Positions 17,506 to 27,054 are shown, counted from the stretch's first letter. The stretch is DNA of 64,000 bases from Streptomyces sp. Root1304 (GCF_001426405.1 NZ_LMEP01000002.1:1161-65160); one strand, 5' to 3'. Notes: generated from the sequence alone by a model not told the origin. Made by a program: numbers and translations.

Positions 17506-18723
17506 ATGGTTTCTGCGTACGCGGAACTGGAAGACCGCATGCGCGGCCGGCTCGGGGGCAGGGAGTGCCTCTACGTGCCGTCGTGCCGCTTCGGCCTCTA
17601 TCTCGCGCTGCGCCACTGGTGCCGGCCCGGTGGCCGGGTGCTGATGTCGCCGGTCAACGACGACGTCATCTTCTTCGTCGTCCTCGCCGCCGGGCTCCGG
17701 CCCGTCCAGGCGCCGCTCGACCCGCGCGACGGCTCCGTCGACGTCTCCGCCGTGCCCGAGGCCGTCTGGCGGGACCTCTCGGCCGTCCTCACCACCAATC
17801 TGTACGGGAACCCCGACCCTGCGCCCGAGCTGCGCGAGCGGTGCGACCGGCTCGGCATCCCGCTGATCGAGGACGCCGCCCACGCCATCGGCTCCACCGT
17901 GGGCGGGCGCCCGGTCGGCACGTACGGCGAGGCCTCCGTGTTCAGCCTCTCCAAGCACACCGCCGCCAAGACCGGCGGCTTCCTCACCCTCGCGGACCCG
18001 GCCCTGCGCGGGGAACTCGCCGCCGCCCGGGACGCGTTGCTGCAGCCGACCCGTACCACCGCCGAACTCGCCCACCTGGTACGGCCGTACGCCGAGGCCA
18101 CCGTGCGCGGGCTGCGCCTGGTCGGGGCGGCCCGCGCGACACTGCGGATGCTCGGCCTGGAGGAGCGGGAGGAGATCCGGATGCCGCTGCGCGCCGACGC
18201 GCTGAAGCAGGCCCTGCCGACGGCGCCCGCCCTCGACCCCTTCCACTCCTGGGTCCGGGTCGACATGCACGACTACCGGCTCCGGCCGGGCCCCGGCCGC
18301 CTCCGCCGCACCGCCCGCAGACTGGCCCGCCTCGACGGCGTGCTCGACGCCCACCGGGCGGGCACGGCACGGCTGCTCGCCGACGCGTACGGCGGAGGGC
18401 CGGACGACGGGGAGCCGGACCACGGAGGGAGCCGCGAGGTCCAGCCGCTGTTCCGGGTACCGCTGCTCGTCGACGACCGGGACGCGGCCGCCGCCGCGCT
18501 CGCCCGGCATCGGATCACCACCGGCTACCTCTACGACCCGCCGCTCGACCGCTACGCGGGCGAGGTCTTCACCGACCCGTCCCCCGCGCCGGAACCGGCC
18601 GCCTGGTTCGCCCGGCACGCCCTGCCCGTGGACCCGCGCCGCGCCGACGAGGTCCTCGCCGTGCTGCGCGCCGCCGGCATCCGCCCGGTGCGGCCCTCGG
18701 ACGCCCCCGGAGGTGCCAGGTGA
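17506..18723 (+). CDS. DegT/DnrJ/EryC1-type PLP aminotransferase-like protein
   Basis: A 405-residue fold-type I PLP protein of the sugar aminotransferase family. The PLP pocket is seen as LIEDAAHAIGST (Asp binding the pyridine N) and FSLSKHTAAKTGG, where the lysine in SLSKH is the likely Schiff-base residue. Such enzymes transaminate nucleotide keto-sugars for surface polysaccharides. The N-terminus is divergent (VNDDVIFFVVLAAGLRP) and C-terminal residues 300-330 include an Asp/Gly-rich insertion. ATG 17506 follows AGGGGGGA. The stop overlaps the flippase start by four bases (GTGA), coupling the two. Confidence 0.82.
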   Translation: MVSAYAELEDRMRGRLGGRECLYVPSCRFGLYLALRHWCRPGGRVLMSPVNDDVIFFVVLAAGLRPVQAPLDPRDGSVDVSAVPEAVWRDLSAVLTTNLYGNPDPAPELRERCDRLGIPLIEDAAHAIGSTVGGRPVGTYGEASVFSLSKHTAAKTGGFLTLADPALRGELAAARDALLQPTRTTAELAHLVRPYAEATVRGLRLVGAARATLRMLGLEEREEIRMPLRADALKQALPTAPALDPFHSWVRVDMHDYRLRPGPGRLRRTARRLARLDGVLDAHRAGTARLLADAYGGGPDDGEPDHGGSREVQPLFRVPLLVDDRDAAAAALARHRITTGYLYDPPLDRYAGEVFTDPSPAPEPAAWFARHALPVDPRRADEVLAVLRAAGIRPVRPSDAPGGAR

Positions 18724-20930
18724 CCGACACCGTACGGCTGCGGGGCGAGGAGCGGGAGACGGGCGGCGACCCGGCGGACGGGAGCGCGGGACGGACGGGG
18801 GACGGCGGTACGGGGGCGGGGGACGGCGGTACGGGGGCGGGCGCGGGCCACGGGACGGGCGACCACGACGCGAGCGGCCACGACGGCTCCGGTGGCTCCG
18901 GTGGCTCCGACGAGAGCTCCATGTTCCGCAACGCCTACGCCCTCATGCTCTCCACCGGCGTCTCCGCCGCCCTCGGCCTCGGCTTCTGGCTGGTCGCCGC
19001 CCGCTACTACTCGGAGGAGGCCGTCGGCCAGGGCTCCGCCGCCATCGCCGCGCAGCGCCTGCTCGCCTCCCTCACCGCGACCACGATGATCGGCGCCGTC
19101 GTCCGCTACGTGCCCCGGGCCGGCCGCGCCACCGGGCCGCTCGTCCTGCGCGTGTACCTGGTCAGCACGGTGGTCGTCGCCGTCGCCTGCGGGGTCTTCC
19201 TGCTCACCCTGGACTGGTGGGGGCCCACGTACGCCCCGCTCGGCACCCTCTCCGCCGGGCTGTTCTTCACCGCCTCCTGCGTCGGCTGGGCCCTGCTCAC
19301 CCTCCAGGACGGCGTCCTCACCGGGCTGAGACGGGCGGTCTGGGTCCCCGTCGGCAACGCCGTCTTCTCGCTCGGCAAGCTCGTCCTGCTCGTCGTCCTC
19401 GCCGCCGCCCTGCCGGTGCTCGGCGTCTTCGTGTCCTGGTCGGCGGCCATCGCCCTGTCCGTGGTGCCGCTCGGCTGGCTCGTCTTCCGGCGGCTCATCC
19501 CCCGGCAGGCCCGCGCCGACCGGGACCGCGAACCGCCGGGCCTGCGCGAGATCGGCCGGTTCATGGCCGGGGACTCCGTCGGCGCGCTCTTCAGCCTCGC
19601 GATGATCAACCTGCTGCCGGTGATGGTCGCCGTCCGCTTCGACGCCGCCCACAACGCCTTCTTCTACACGGCCTACACCGTCGGCGGCACCATGGAGTTC
19701 ATGGCCATCAACATGGCCTCCTCGCTCACCGCGCACGCCTCCCACAGCCCCGAGTCCCTCGCCGAGGGCGTCCGGGGCGCACTGCGCCGCATGGCCCTGC
19801 TGCTCGTCCCGGTCGTCCTCGTCCTCCTCGTCCTCGCGCCGGTGATCCTCGCGCCGTTCGGCCCGGACTACGCCGAGCACGGCACGACCGTGCTCCGGCT
19901 GCTGGCCGCCGCCGCGCTCCCCCGGGTCGCGGTCGAGCTGTACATCGGGGTCCTGCGCGTCCAGGGCCGTACGGGCGTGCTCGCCCTCCTCCAGGGCGCC
20001 ATGTGCGTCTTCGTGCTCGGCAGCGCGGCCCTGCTCCTCGGCCGGGTCGGCATCGCGGGCGCGGGCGTCGCCGTCCTCGCCTCGATGACGCTGATGGCGG
20101 CGGTCTCGGCCCCGGGCCTGCGGGCCGCGCTCCAGGGCCGGTCACCCGCGCCCCGGCCCCCGGAGGCCGCACGGGCGAAGCCGCGCGCCGAGGACGGGTA
20201 CGGCACCAACTGGGCGCGGGAGAGCGCCTATCTGCGGGGAGCGCACGACTCGGTGACACCGGCCTTCGGCATCCCGGTGTACGTGCCCCGGCAGGACGGG
20301 GGCGCGTCGGCGGCGTCCCCGCGGCGGGCGGCGGACGCCCCGGACCGGACGCCCGCCCGGCCGGACCGGGGACCGGCGCTCTGGCTGTGGCCCGCGCTCG
20401 GCCTGGCCGCCGGGCTGTTCTGGTTCCCCCTCGTCCGCTCCGGCGAGCTGAGCGTGGAGCGGCTCTCCGGCACCGGGCTGCTGACCGCGCTGCCGCCGGT
20501 CACGCTCGCCGCCGGGCTGCTGCTCGTCGCCCTCCAGGGCGCGGCCGTCGCCCTGCGGGTCTTCCGGCCCGTGTTCGCCGGGGCCGTGCTGCTCGCCACC
20601 TTCCTCGCCCTGCACACCGCGCCCCCGCTGCTCGGGCTGCGCCCGGCCGAGGCGGGCGGGCCCGGTGCCGTACTCATCGGCGACGGTCTGGAGCGGGCCG
20701 TGGCGCCGGTGGCGCTGCAGGCGTTGAGCCTGCTCCTGGTGGCGGTGCTGCTGCGGGTGGTCGGGGTGGGTGCCCGGGTGACGGCGGGGGTGGTGTGGGT
20801 GCTCGTCTGGGCGGGCTGGGCGGGCCAGCAGGCCTTCGCCGCCGCGCCGCTGCCGCTGTTCCTCGGCCTGGCCGGGGGCACGATGGCGGTCTGCGCCTTC
20901 CGGGGCCTGACCTCGGGCGGCCGTCGCTGA
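18720..20930 (+). CDS. Polysaccharide flippase (Wzx/MATE-like) fused to extra membrane module
   Basis: A 736-residue protein. Residues 1-65 are a hydrophilic Gly/Asp/Ser-rich tail; about 66-480 hold the 12-TM MOP-superfamily flippase core (MFRNAYALMLSTGVSAALG, polar helix GRFMAGDSVGALFSLAMINLL); a hydrophilic linker (480-550) follows; the last 185 residues add about seven TM helices. That last module resembles the N-terminal part of the neighbouring minus-strand membrane protein (AAGL...LP...F.LL, then LHTAPPLL beside LKAPPAIL). The family moves lipid-linked saccharides across the membrane. GTG start fixed by the four-base overlap with the aminotransferase gene. Confidence 0.82.
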   Translation: MTDTVRLRGEERETGGDPADGSAGRTGDGGTGAGDGGTGAGAGHGTGDHDASGHDGSGGSGGSDESSMFRNAYALMLSTGVSAALGLGFWLVAARYYSEEAVGQGSAAIAAQRLLASLTATTMIGAVVRYVPRAGRATGPLVLRVYLVSTVVVAVACGVFLLTLDWWGPTYAPLGTLSAGLFFTASCVGWALLTLQDGVLTGLRRAVWVPVGNAVFSLGKLVLLVVLAAALPVLGVFVSWSAAIALSVVPLGWLVFRRLIPRQARADRDREPPGLREIGRFMAGDSVGALFSLAMINLLPVMVAVRFDAAHNAFFYTAYTVGGTMEFMAINMASSLTAHASHSPESLAEGVRGALRRMALLLVPVVLVLLVLAPVILAPFGPDYAEHGTTVLRLLAAAALPRVAVELYIGVLRVQGRTGVLALLQGAMCVFVLGSAALLLGRVGIAGAGVAVLASMTLMAAVSAPGLRAALQGRSPAPRPPEAARAKPRAEDGYGTNWARESAYLRGAHDSVTPAFGIPVYVPRQDGGASAASPRRAADAPDRTPARPDRGPALWLWPALGLAAGLFWFPLVRSGELSVERLSGTGLLTALPPVTLAAGLLLVALQGAAVALRVFRPVFAGAVLLATFLALHTAPPLLGLRPAEAGGPGAVLIGDGLERAVAPVALQALSLLLVAVLLRVVGVGARVTAGVVWVLVWAGWAGQQAFAAAPLPLFLGLAGGTMAVCAFRGLTSGGRR

Positions 20931-21075
20931 GGCACCCGTACCCCGGTCGGTCCTCCGGTACGTCCTGCCGGAAGTACGGGTCCTGGCCCGCGGTGCGGTA
21001 ACCCTCAAGGGTGGGTGCCGAGTTAACCGTCAGGTCGCAGCCGGGTCCGGGGGCCGCCGGTGGAGCTGCGGTCGG

Positions 21076-21588
21076 TCACCCGCCCCCACCGCGGGCCCCT
21101 CGCGCGCGGAACCGGGGCGTACGCGCGTGCGTGCGGGAGGGTTTGGCGCCCTCGCGTTCGACGGCGCCGCGCGTGGCGGCCGGGAGCGGCACTCCGGGCA
21201 GGACGGCGGCGACGCTCACGAAGAGGGCGAGGACGCCCATGAAGACGAGCAGGGAGAAGGACCTGCCGAGGAACAGCGCGGTCGCGACCAGGGTGGCCAC
21301 GGAGAGGCTGACGGGCGCGGCGAGCGCCAGCACCTCCAGGCGGGCGCCGGGGCGCAGGCCGGTCGGCTGCGGGAGCAGCAGCGCGAGGCCGGGGCCGAGG
21401 GCGACGAAGGCGAGGACGGGGATCCAGCGCAGCGGGGAGCCGCCGGGGAGGGCGGTCGCCGCGAGCGCGACCCATCCGGAGACCGCGAGGGCGGCTCTGC
21501 GCTGGACGCGCGGGGTCGGGCGTGGGTGGGCCATGGCGTACCTGCTCCTCGCGCGTGGGGTCCGGGCGGGCGGTGAGGGGGCGTTCAT
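21076..21588 (-). CDS. Small membrane protein of the polysaccharide operon
   Basis: A 170-residue protein with four hydrophobic segments between about 32 and 135 and a basic Arg/Gly-rich C-terminus (RGAVEREGAKPSRTHA onwards). It weakly resembles DUF1616-type membrane domains (FVALGPGLALLLPQP). The ATG at 21588 overlaps the stop of the large membrane protein (ATGA) and is preferred to ATG 21534. Last gene of the minus-strand operon. Function unknown. Confidence 0.65.
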   Translation of the reverse strand: MNAPSPPARTPRARSRYAMAHPRPTPRVQRRAALAVSGWVALAATALPGGSPLRWIPVLAFVALGPGLALLLPQPTGLRPGARLEVLALAAPVSLSVATLVATALFLGRSFSLLVFMGVLALFVSVAAVLPGVPLPAATRGAVEREGAKPSRTHARTPRFRARGARGGGG

Positions 21589-23546
21589 CCGCCGGTGGTG
21601 GGCCGGTAGCGGAGGACGACGCCGTACGCGTTCTCCTCGACGACCTCGAACAGCGGGGAGCGCTTCAGCGCGGCCTCGATGCTGTCGAAGCCGCCCTCGG
21701 GGAGGTAGCCCTCGCCGATGACGGCCTCGCCCTGGGTGCGGGTGAGGATCACGTACGCCGGGCAGTCCACCGGGATGCCGCCGGCCAGGTAGGCCGCCGG
21801 GTCCTTCAGCATCCGGAGGTTCTCGTCGACCTCCTGCTCGGTGAAGAACCAGCGCACGTACCGGTCGTAGCGGTAGTACGAGTCGGGGAACGCGCCGGTC
21901 GCCGCCACGATGAGGGAGCCCTCGGGCGCCCGGTCGAAGGCGCGGCGGGTGAGCGCGGTCTCGGCGGGCGGCGCGTAGTGCATGCCCTCCTTGCCGTAGT
22001 ACGAGGGCAGGAAGCCGGCGAGCATGGCGACGAGGGTCACGGGCAGGGCGACGAGCATGGCCCGGCGGGCGGTCACGGCGGCGCGGCTCGCGGCCCCGGC
22101 GGCGGGGACGAGCGCGGCGGCGGCGAAGAAGGCGGCGCCGGGCAGACCGAAGAGATAGACCCGGAAGATCATCTCGCCGCCGTAGTCGTTGACGGCGAAC
22201 ATCGGCAGCGGCGCGGCGGCGGCGAGGAGCAGCGGCAGGGCGCTGCGGACCAGTCGGCGGCGGAGCAGGACGGCGGCGGCGGCGAGCCCGCCGAGCGCGA
22301 GGACCATGAGGATGTTGGCGTCGCCGACGAGTTCGGGCCCGGGTCCCGTGGGGTCGCCCGCGAAGCCGGGGCGGGAGTTGCCGAGCAGGTCGCCGGCCTT
22401 CTCGCGGAGGGTCCCGAGGGTGGTGAGGAAGAGCTCGCGGCCCATGGTGAGGTTCCAGGCGAGCATGACGAGGCCGGTGGTGACGAGCAGCCCGATGTTG
22501 CGGTAGCGGCGGGTGAGGCACAGGGCGAAGAGGGTGGCGCACAGCATGATCGGGGTCAGCTGGTGGCTGGCGTTGATGGTGGCGATCAGCGGCAGCAGGA
22601 TCAGCACGGCGACGGCCCGCTGCCGGGTCGTCGTGGGCGGCGGGACGGCGGAGGCCGCCGGGTCGAGGGTGCCCCGGTCGCGCAGCGGGCCCGCCGAGCC
22701 GGGGAGCACGAAGTGCCGGACGACGACGGCGAAGACGGTGAGGTAGAGCAGGTACGAGAAGCCCTGCGGGGACAGGTAGTCCTGGCCGACCCAGTTCGCC
22801 AGCTGGAAGATCCACACCCCGGTCCACACGAGCCGCCAGTCGTCGCTGAACGTGCGGTAGATCAGGATGAGGACGGGCACGAGCAGCAGGCCGAGCGCGA
22901 CCGGCGCCCAGTTGATGAAGGAGGCGGCGGCGTCCACGCCGAAGGCGCGCACGAGGGCCGCGTCGAGGGAGAAGAAGCCGGGCCACTGGTCGTAGGCGGA
23001 CATGCCGCCCGTCAGCTCGGCCCCGGGGTGGACACCGCCCTCGGCGAGCATCCTGCTGATGATCGCGTCGTGCTTGGACGCCCAGGCGTAGCGGACGGTG
23101 TCGTAGAGGATCGCGGGCGGCGCCTTGAGGGCGAACAGCATGGCCGCGCAGTAGGTGGCGGGCCAGAGCGGGGCGGTGCCCGCCCGGCGCAGGGTGAGGA
23201 CGAAACCGCCGGTCAGGACGGCGAGAGCGGCGTAGAAGGGGAGCGGAAAGCGGTCCAGGAGGCCGAACTCCGCGATGTGCCGGAAGTCGATCCGGGGCAG
23301 CGCCCACAGCCAGAGCCCTGCGGCGAGGAGCAGGGGGACGAGGTTGAGGGCGTCGGGAGAGCGGAGGGCTTCGGCGAGGCGATCGCGGCCGCGGGCGGGG
23401 CGGGGTGTCCGGCCCGCCCGCTCCGCGGCGCCCGGCTCGCGGTGGCCCGACGCGCGGTCCTCCTGCCCCGGGACGGTCGCCTTCCCGCCGGCCGGACGCG
23501 GCGGTACGCCGTTCCCGGTCTCCGGTGCGGGCCCCTGACGCTGCAC
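21585..23546 (-). CDS. Polytopic membrane protein, GT-C or polymerase-like
   Basis: A 653-residue protein with roughly 13 membrane segments and a C-terminal extracytoplasmic domain (about 540-650) following YGKEGMHYAPP. The N-terminal 60 residues are hydrophilic. Sequence such as NWVGQDYLSPQGFSYLLYL and NASHQLTPIMLC between helices recalls large actinobacterial membrane glycosyltransferases or Wzy-type polymerases, but I see no decisive catalytic motif. GTG 23546 with GGGGGGAG five to six bases upstream is chosen; a TTG at 23618 would add 24 residues. Lies 119 bp after the deacetylase gene. Confidence 0.65.
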   Translation of the reverse strand: MQRQGPAPETGNGVPPRPAGGKATVPGQEDRASGHREPGAAERAGRTPRPARGRDRLAEALRSPDALNLVPLLLAAGLWLWALPRIDFRHIAEFGLLDRFPLPFYAALAVLTGGFVLTLRRAGTAPLWPATYCAAMLFALKAPPAILYDTVRYAWASKHDAIISRMLAEGGVHPGAELTGGMSAYDQWPGFFSLDAALVRAFGVDAAASFINWAPVALGLLLVPVLILIYRTFSDDWRLVWTGVWIFQLANWVGQDYLSPQGFSYLLYLTVFAVVVRHFVLPGSAGPLRDRGTLDPAASAVPPPTTTRQRAVAVLILLPLIATINASHQLTPIMLCATLFALCLTRRYRNIGLLVTTGLVMLAWNLTMGRELFLTTLGTLREKAGDLLGNSRPGFAGDPTGPGPELVGDANILMVLALGGLAAAAVLLRRRLVRSALPLLLAAAAPLPMFAVNDYGGEMIFRVYLFGLPGAAFFAAAALVPAAGAASRAAVTARRAMLVALPVTLVAMLAGFLPSYYGKEGMHYAPPAETALTRRAFDRAPEGSLIVAATGAFPDSYYRYDRYVRWFFTEQEVDENLRMLKDPAAYLAGGIPVDCPAYVILTRTQGEAVIGEGYLPEGGFDSIEAALKRSPLFEVVEENAYGVVLRYRPTTGG

Positions 23547-23665
23547 GGCCTCTCCCCCCACGGACTGTCCCTTTCGGCGAAGTACAGGAACGTACTTCGG
23601 TTTTGTTCGCACTTTCAACTCCCGGCCGGATCATCGGAGTTGCGGTTCCCCACCCGCTCGCGCGC

Positions 23666-24493
23666 TCAGCCGGCGAACTCGGGCCCCCTGAGCAGGGCAC
23701 GGGCCCTGCGGTACATCCGCCAGCCGACCGTGGGCAGCGAGTCCGGGTACGGCGCGGCCTTCGCACCCCGGCCCTCCATCCACCGCTCGATGTCCGCGAC
23801 GGTGTGGCTCCTGCGCAGGATGAGCCGGGCGATGCGGTAGACCTCGTCGGTGCCGGAGCTGAGGGCGTGCCGGACGGCGACCGCCGAGGTGTACCCGGCG
23901 GCCGCCGCCGCCCGCCGTACCGCCGGGCTGTTGTAGCCGTGCGGGTAGGCCAGGTGCTGCACCTCGTGCCCGAGGACGTCCTCCAACACCGCCTTCGACT
24001 CCCGCAGTTCGCGGCGGAGCGCCCCCGGGGCGAGGGTGTCGAGCTGCGGATGGGTGGCCGTGTGGCCGCCGACCTCCATCCCGTACCCCGCCAGGCGCGG
24101 GGCCTGCGCGAGGGTCATCATCGGCGCGGGCGGCAGCAGACAGGACCGGCCGGGAGTGATGGCGCCGGTGGTGAGGTACGCGGTGGCCGGGAGGCCCCGG
24201 GAGGCGAGCGCCTCGGCGGTCGGCCCGACGAGGTCGGCGAAGCCGTCGTCGAAGGTGAGGACGACGGGCCGGGGCGGCAGCGGGGTGCCGCCGGCGACGT
24301 GCGCGGCGAGTGCGCCGACCGTGACCGCGGTACGCCCGCTGGCGACGATCGCATCGAGCTGGGAGGCGAACTCCCTTGGCGAGACCGTGAATTCGGCGAT
24401 CCAGTCCGGCGGGTCCTCCATCACGGCGTGATAGAGGAGGACGGGTATCCGGGTGTGGACGGGTATCCGGGTGCGGACGGGTCCGTTCGTCAT
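23666..24493 (-). CDS. Polysaccharide deacetylase (NodB/CE4)
   Basis: A 275-residue CE4 enzyme removing N- or O-acetyl groups from polysaccharide. Motif 1 TFDDG (catalytic base and metal Asp), motif 2 GGHTATHPQL (two metal-binding His), motif 3 region LAYPHGY. No signal peptide is evident; the N-terminus is RTRIPVHTRIPVLLYH, so it may act on the cytoplasmic side or be exported otherwise. ATG overlaps the preceding GT2 stop (ATGA). Confidence 0.9.
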   Translation of the reverse strand: MTNGPVRTRIPVHTRIPVLLYHAVMEDPPDWIAEFTVSPREFASQLDAIVASGRTAVTVGALAAHVAGGTPLPPRPVVLTFDDGFADLVGPTAEALASRGLPATAYLTTGAITPGRSCLLPPAPMMTLAQAPRLAGYGMEVGGHTATHPQLDTLAPGALRRELRESKAVLEDVLGHEVQHLAYPHGYNSPAVRRAAAAAGYTSAVAVRHALSSGTDEVYRIARLILRRSHTVADIERWMEGRGAKAAPYPDSLPTVGWRMYRRARALLRGPEFAG

Positions 24494-25872
24494 GGGGTCG
24501 CCTTCCCGCGCCGGGTCCGCATGCGGGCCTTCGCGTATCCGATCGGGCCGTAGAGCATGCCGCGCCGCTCCAGCCGGGAGAGGGCGGCGGGCCAGGGGTG
24601 GTGGTGGGTGCCGTGCTCGCCGGGGACGCCGCCGCCGGTCGCGTCCTCGGTCTCGCCGCGCCGGGCGGTCATGGCGCGGGCGTACGCGAGGCCGCGGGGC
24701 AGCCGGGCGAGCAGCGCGGGCAGCAGACGGGGGCTGCGGACCAGGGTCGCGGTGAGGTACGCGGTGAGGCCGGCGCCGTATCCGTACGCCTGGTTCCGCA
24801 GGTCCTGCCAGGTGTCGCGGTGGTGGTGCCAGACGAGGGCCTCGGCGGTGTAGCGGAGGCGGAATCCGGCGGAGAGGACGGCGACGAAGGCGTACAGGTC
24901 GTCGCCGCCCTTCGCCGGGGTGCCGGTGCCGGTCGCCGGGTCGAAACCGCCGGCCCGCCGGAGCGCCTCGGCGCGGAAGGCCATGTTGGCGCCGGACCCG
25001 AAACTGCCCGCGGTGAACGGGAAGAGCGGTTCGTCGGCGGGCGGCCGGGCGGGGTCGTAGAGCCGGGGCGCGAAGCCCTTGGCGAAGCCGCCGTGGGACT
25101 CCAGGAGGATCTGGGCGGGGGTCCGCAGCCGGGCGGGCAGGATCAGCCCGGTGACGCAGCCGAGCCCGGGATCGGCGGCGAAGGGCGCGGCGAGGGCGGT
25201 CAGCCAGTGCGGGTCGGCGATGACGTCGTCGTCGGTGAAGGCGACGAGGGCGCCGCGGGCGGCGGCGAGACCGGTGTTGTGGGCGACGGCGAGACCGGGG
25301 GTGTCCTCACGGACGTACCGCACGCGGCCGGCGTACTTCCGGGTGACGAGGTCGTGGGTGTCGGGGGTGCGGGGCGCGTTGTCGACGACGATCAGCTCGT
25401 GGTCGGGATGGTCCTGGACGAGCAGCGAGTCGAGCGCGCGGGCGAGGGACGCGGGCCGCTCGCGGGTGGCGAGGACGACGGAGAGGTGGGGGGAGGCGTT
25501 CGTGGGGCGGGGCTCGGGATCCGTGGAGAGGGATGCGGGCTCGGTGGGGCGGGCGGCCCGGTCGGAGGCGGGGTCCGTCGGGCGGGCGGCCCGGTCGGAG
25601 GCGGCGAGGTGTTCGGCGTCGGTACGGGGGGATCCGGCGTCCGTGAGGCGACGCCGGGCGAGGGCGGCGAGCACCTCGGCGGGGTCCTCGTCGACGGTGA
25701 AGGAGCCGACGACGGTGGCGACGGGCCGCCCCCGGAGCCGTACGAGCGCGTAGACGTCACCGGGCACGACGGGCGGCCCGCCGGGAGCGGGCCGGAGGGC
25801 GAGGACGCCGCCGTCGGGCGCGTCGAGGTCGAGCTCGGCGACGGAGATCGGCCGGGGGGCGGGGAGGCTCAT
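24490..25872 (-). CDS. Family 2 glycosyltransferase
   Basis: A 460-residue GT-A enzyme. An N-terminal domain of about 120 residues, ending in a Pro/Ala/Arg-rich repeat (two copies of ASDRAARPTxP), precedes the catalytic domain: LSVVLATRERPASLARALDSLL, VVDNAP, the metal site FTDDDVIADP and the acceptor region GGDDLYAFVAV. A C-terminal segment with a possible amphipathic or membrane helix follows. It likely transfers a sugar to the lipid-linked intermediate made by this locus. 90 bp separate it from the upstream GNAT gene. Confidence 0.9.
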   Translation of the reverse strand: MSLPAPRPISVAELDLDAPDGGVLALRPAPGGPPVVPGDVYALVRLRGRPVATVVGSFTVDEDPAEVLAALARRRLTDAGSPRTDAEHLAASDRAARPTDPASDRAARPTEPASLSTDPEPRPTNASPHLSVVLATRERPASLARALDSLLVQDHPDHELIVVDNAPRTPDTHDLVTRKYAGRVRYVREDTPGLAVAHNTGLAAARGALVAFTDDDVIADPHWLTALAAPFAADPGLGCVTGLILPARLRTPAQILLESHGGFAKGFAPRLYDPARPPADEPLFPFTAGSFGSGANMAFRAEALRRAGGFDPATGTGTPAKGGDDLYAFVAVLSAGFRLRYTAEALVWHHHRDTWQDLRNQAYGYGAGLTAYLTATLVRSPRLLPALLARLPRGLAYARAMTARRGETEDATGGGVPGEHGTHHHPWPAALSRLERRGMLYGPIGYAKARMRTRRGKATP

Positions 25873-25962
25873 CGGGGGTCTCTCGACGGACGGACGGCGA
25901 AGCCGGTGGGGGAAGCGGGCACGACGACGGCGCGCTCCCGGGTCGGCGCCCCGGCCCCGCCG

Positions 25963-27054
25963 TTAACGGCTGCCCCGCAGCCGGGCGGCGTGGTTCAGGG
26001 CGGCGCGGCCCCGGGCCGCGAGTTCCGGGCGGTTGCGGACGAAGCGGTGGGCCCGGCGGGAGGGTTCGCGGCCCAGCCAGTGGAGGGCGGCCCGGACGCC
26101 GGGGCGGACGACGGCCCCCTCGTACACGGTGAGTTCGCCCGTCTTGAGGGCGTTCTTGTACTCGGCGTCGCCGCGTCCGAGGTCCAGCATGCCGATCCCG
26201 GCCGCGGCGGCGGCCTCGGCCATCCGCAGATGGAGGACGAGGCCGGGCGAGTACTTGGCGAACTCGGGGTCGTACGAGGGGAACCAGCAGGACAGCACGG
26301 TCGCGGACCGCAGCCCGAAGTGGGCGGCGACGGGCCGCTCGCCGGTGTAGAGCACGGAGAGGACGCCGGAGCAGCCGGGGGTGCGGAGTTCGTGGAGGCG
26401 GCGGACCAGGGTGCTGATCCACTCCTTGGCGAAGCGGTCGCGGCGGCCGGTCCTGCGGTACTGGGCGGACTTCCACTCCATGAGGGTGCGCAGGGCCGCC
26501 GGGTCGCGCTCGTCGAAGACGAACCGCACGTCCCCGTCGTCCCGGCGGCCGAGCCGGCGCTCCTTGGCGAGGGTGGTCCGGAGGAACTTGGGGGACTGGA
26601 CGCGCAGGAGGGCCTCGTAGGCGGCGTAGCCCTCGCCGACGTCGATGACGGGCGAGGCGAACTCCTCGACGGCGGCGCCCTCGAAGACCGGCTGGCCGGA
26701 CTCCAGGTTGTCGAACTCCCAGCCGGCGAGGCCGCAGTGGCGCAGCAGGGGCCGGGCGCCGGGGCGCAGACCGGGCCGCAGGACGGCGCCCTGGGCGTCG
26801 GAGACGCCGTAGCCGATGGCACGTCCCTGGCCCAAGGGGCCCTTCTCGTAGGGGAAGAAGCCGACGGGTTCGTCGTCCTCCCACCACACGGCGACGCGGG
26901 AACGGGGGCGGACGGTGGCGACGGCCTGGGTGAACTCCGGTTCCATGAAGGGGTTCGCGGGCGCTCCGGACTCGGCACGCAGCTCGCGCCAGGCCTCGAC
27001 CTCGCGGACGCCCAGCTCCCCCGGCCTGACGATCCGCATGCGGACAGCGCTCAC
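25963..27054 (-). CDS. GNAT/FemAB-like acyltransferase (CelD/BcsL type)
   Basis: A 363-residue protein with the double-GNAT (Acetyltransf_6) arrangement common in exopolysaccharide clusters: AVWWEDDEPVGFFPYEKG, then the C-terminal core GERPVAAHFGLRSATVLSCWFPSYDPEF, and MLDLGRGDAEYKNAL. Members acylate sugars or amino-sugars on polysaccharide intermediates. GTG 27054, with GGGGGG eight bases upstream, is chosen over ATG 27039. First gene of the minus-strand polysaccharide operon. Confidence 0.82.
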   Translation of the reverse strand: MSAVRMRIVRPGELGVREVEAWRELRAESGAPANPFMEPEFTQAVATVRPRSRVAVWWEDDEPVGFFPYEKGPLGQGRAIGYGVSDAQGAVLRPGLRPGARPLLRHCGLAGWEFDNLESGQPVFEGAAVEEFASPVIDVGEGYAAYEALLRVQSPKFLRTTLAKERRLGRRDDGDVRFVFDERDPAALRTLMEWKSAQYRRTGRRDRFAKEWISTLVRRLHELRTPGCSGVLSVLYTGERPVAAHFGLRSATVLSCWFPSYDPEFAKYSPGLVLHLRMAEAAAAAGIGMLDLGRGDAEYKNALKTGELTVYEGAVVRPGVRAALHWLGREPSRRAHRFVRNRPELAARGRAALNHAARLRGSR

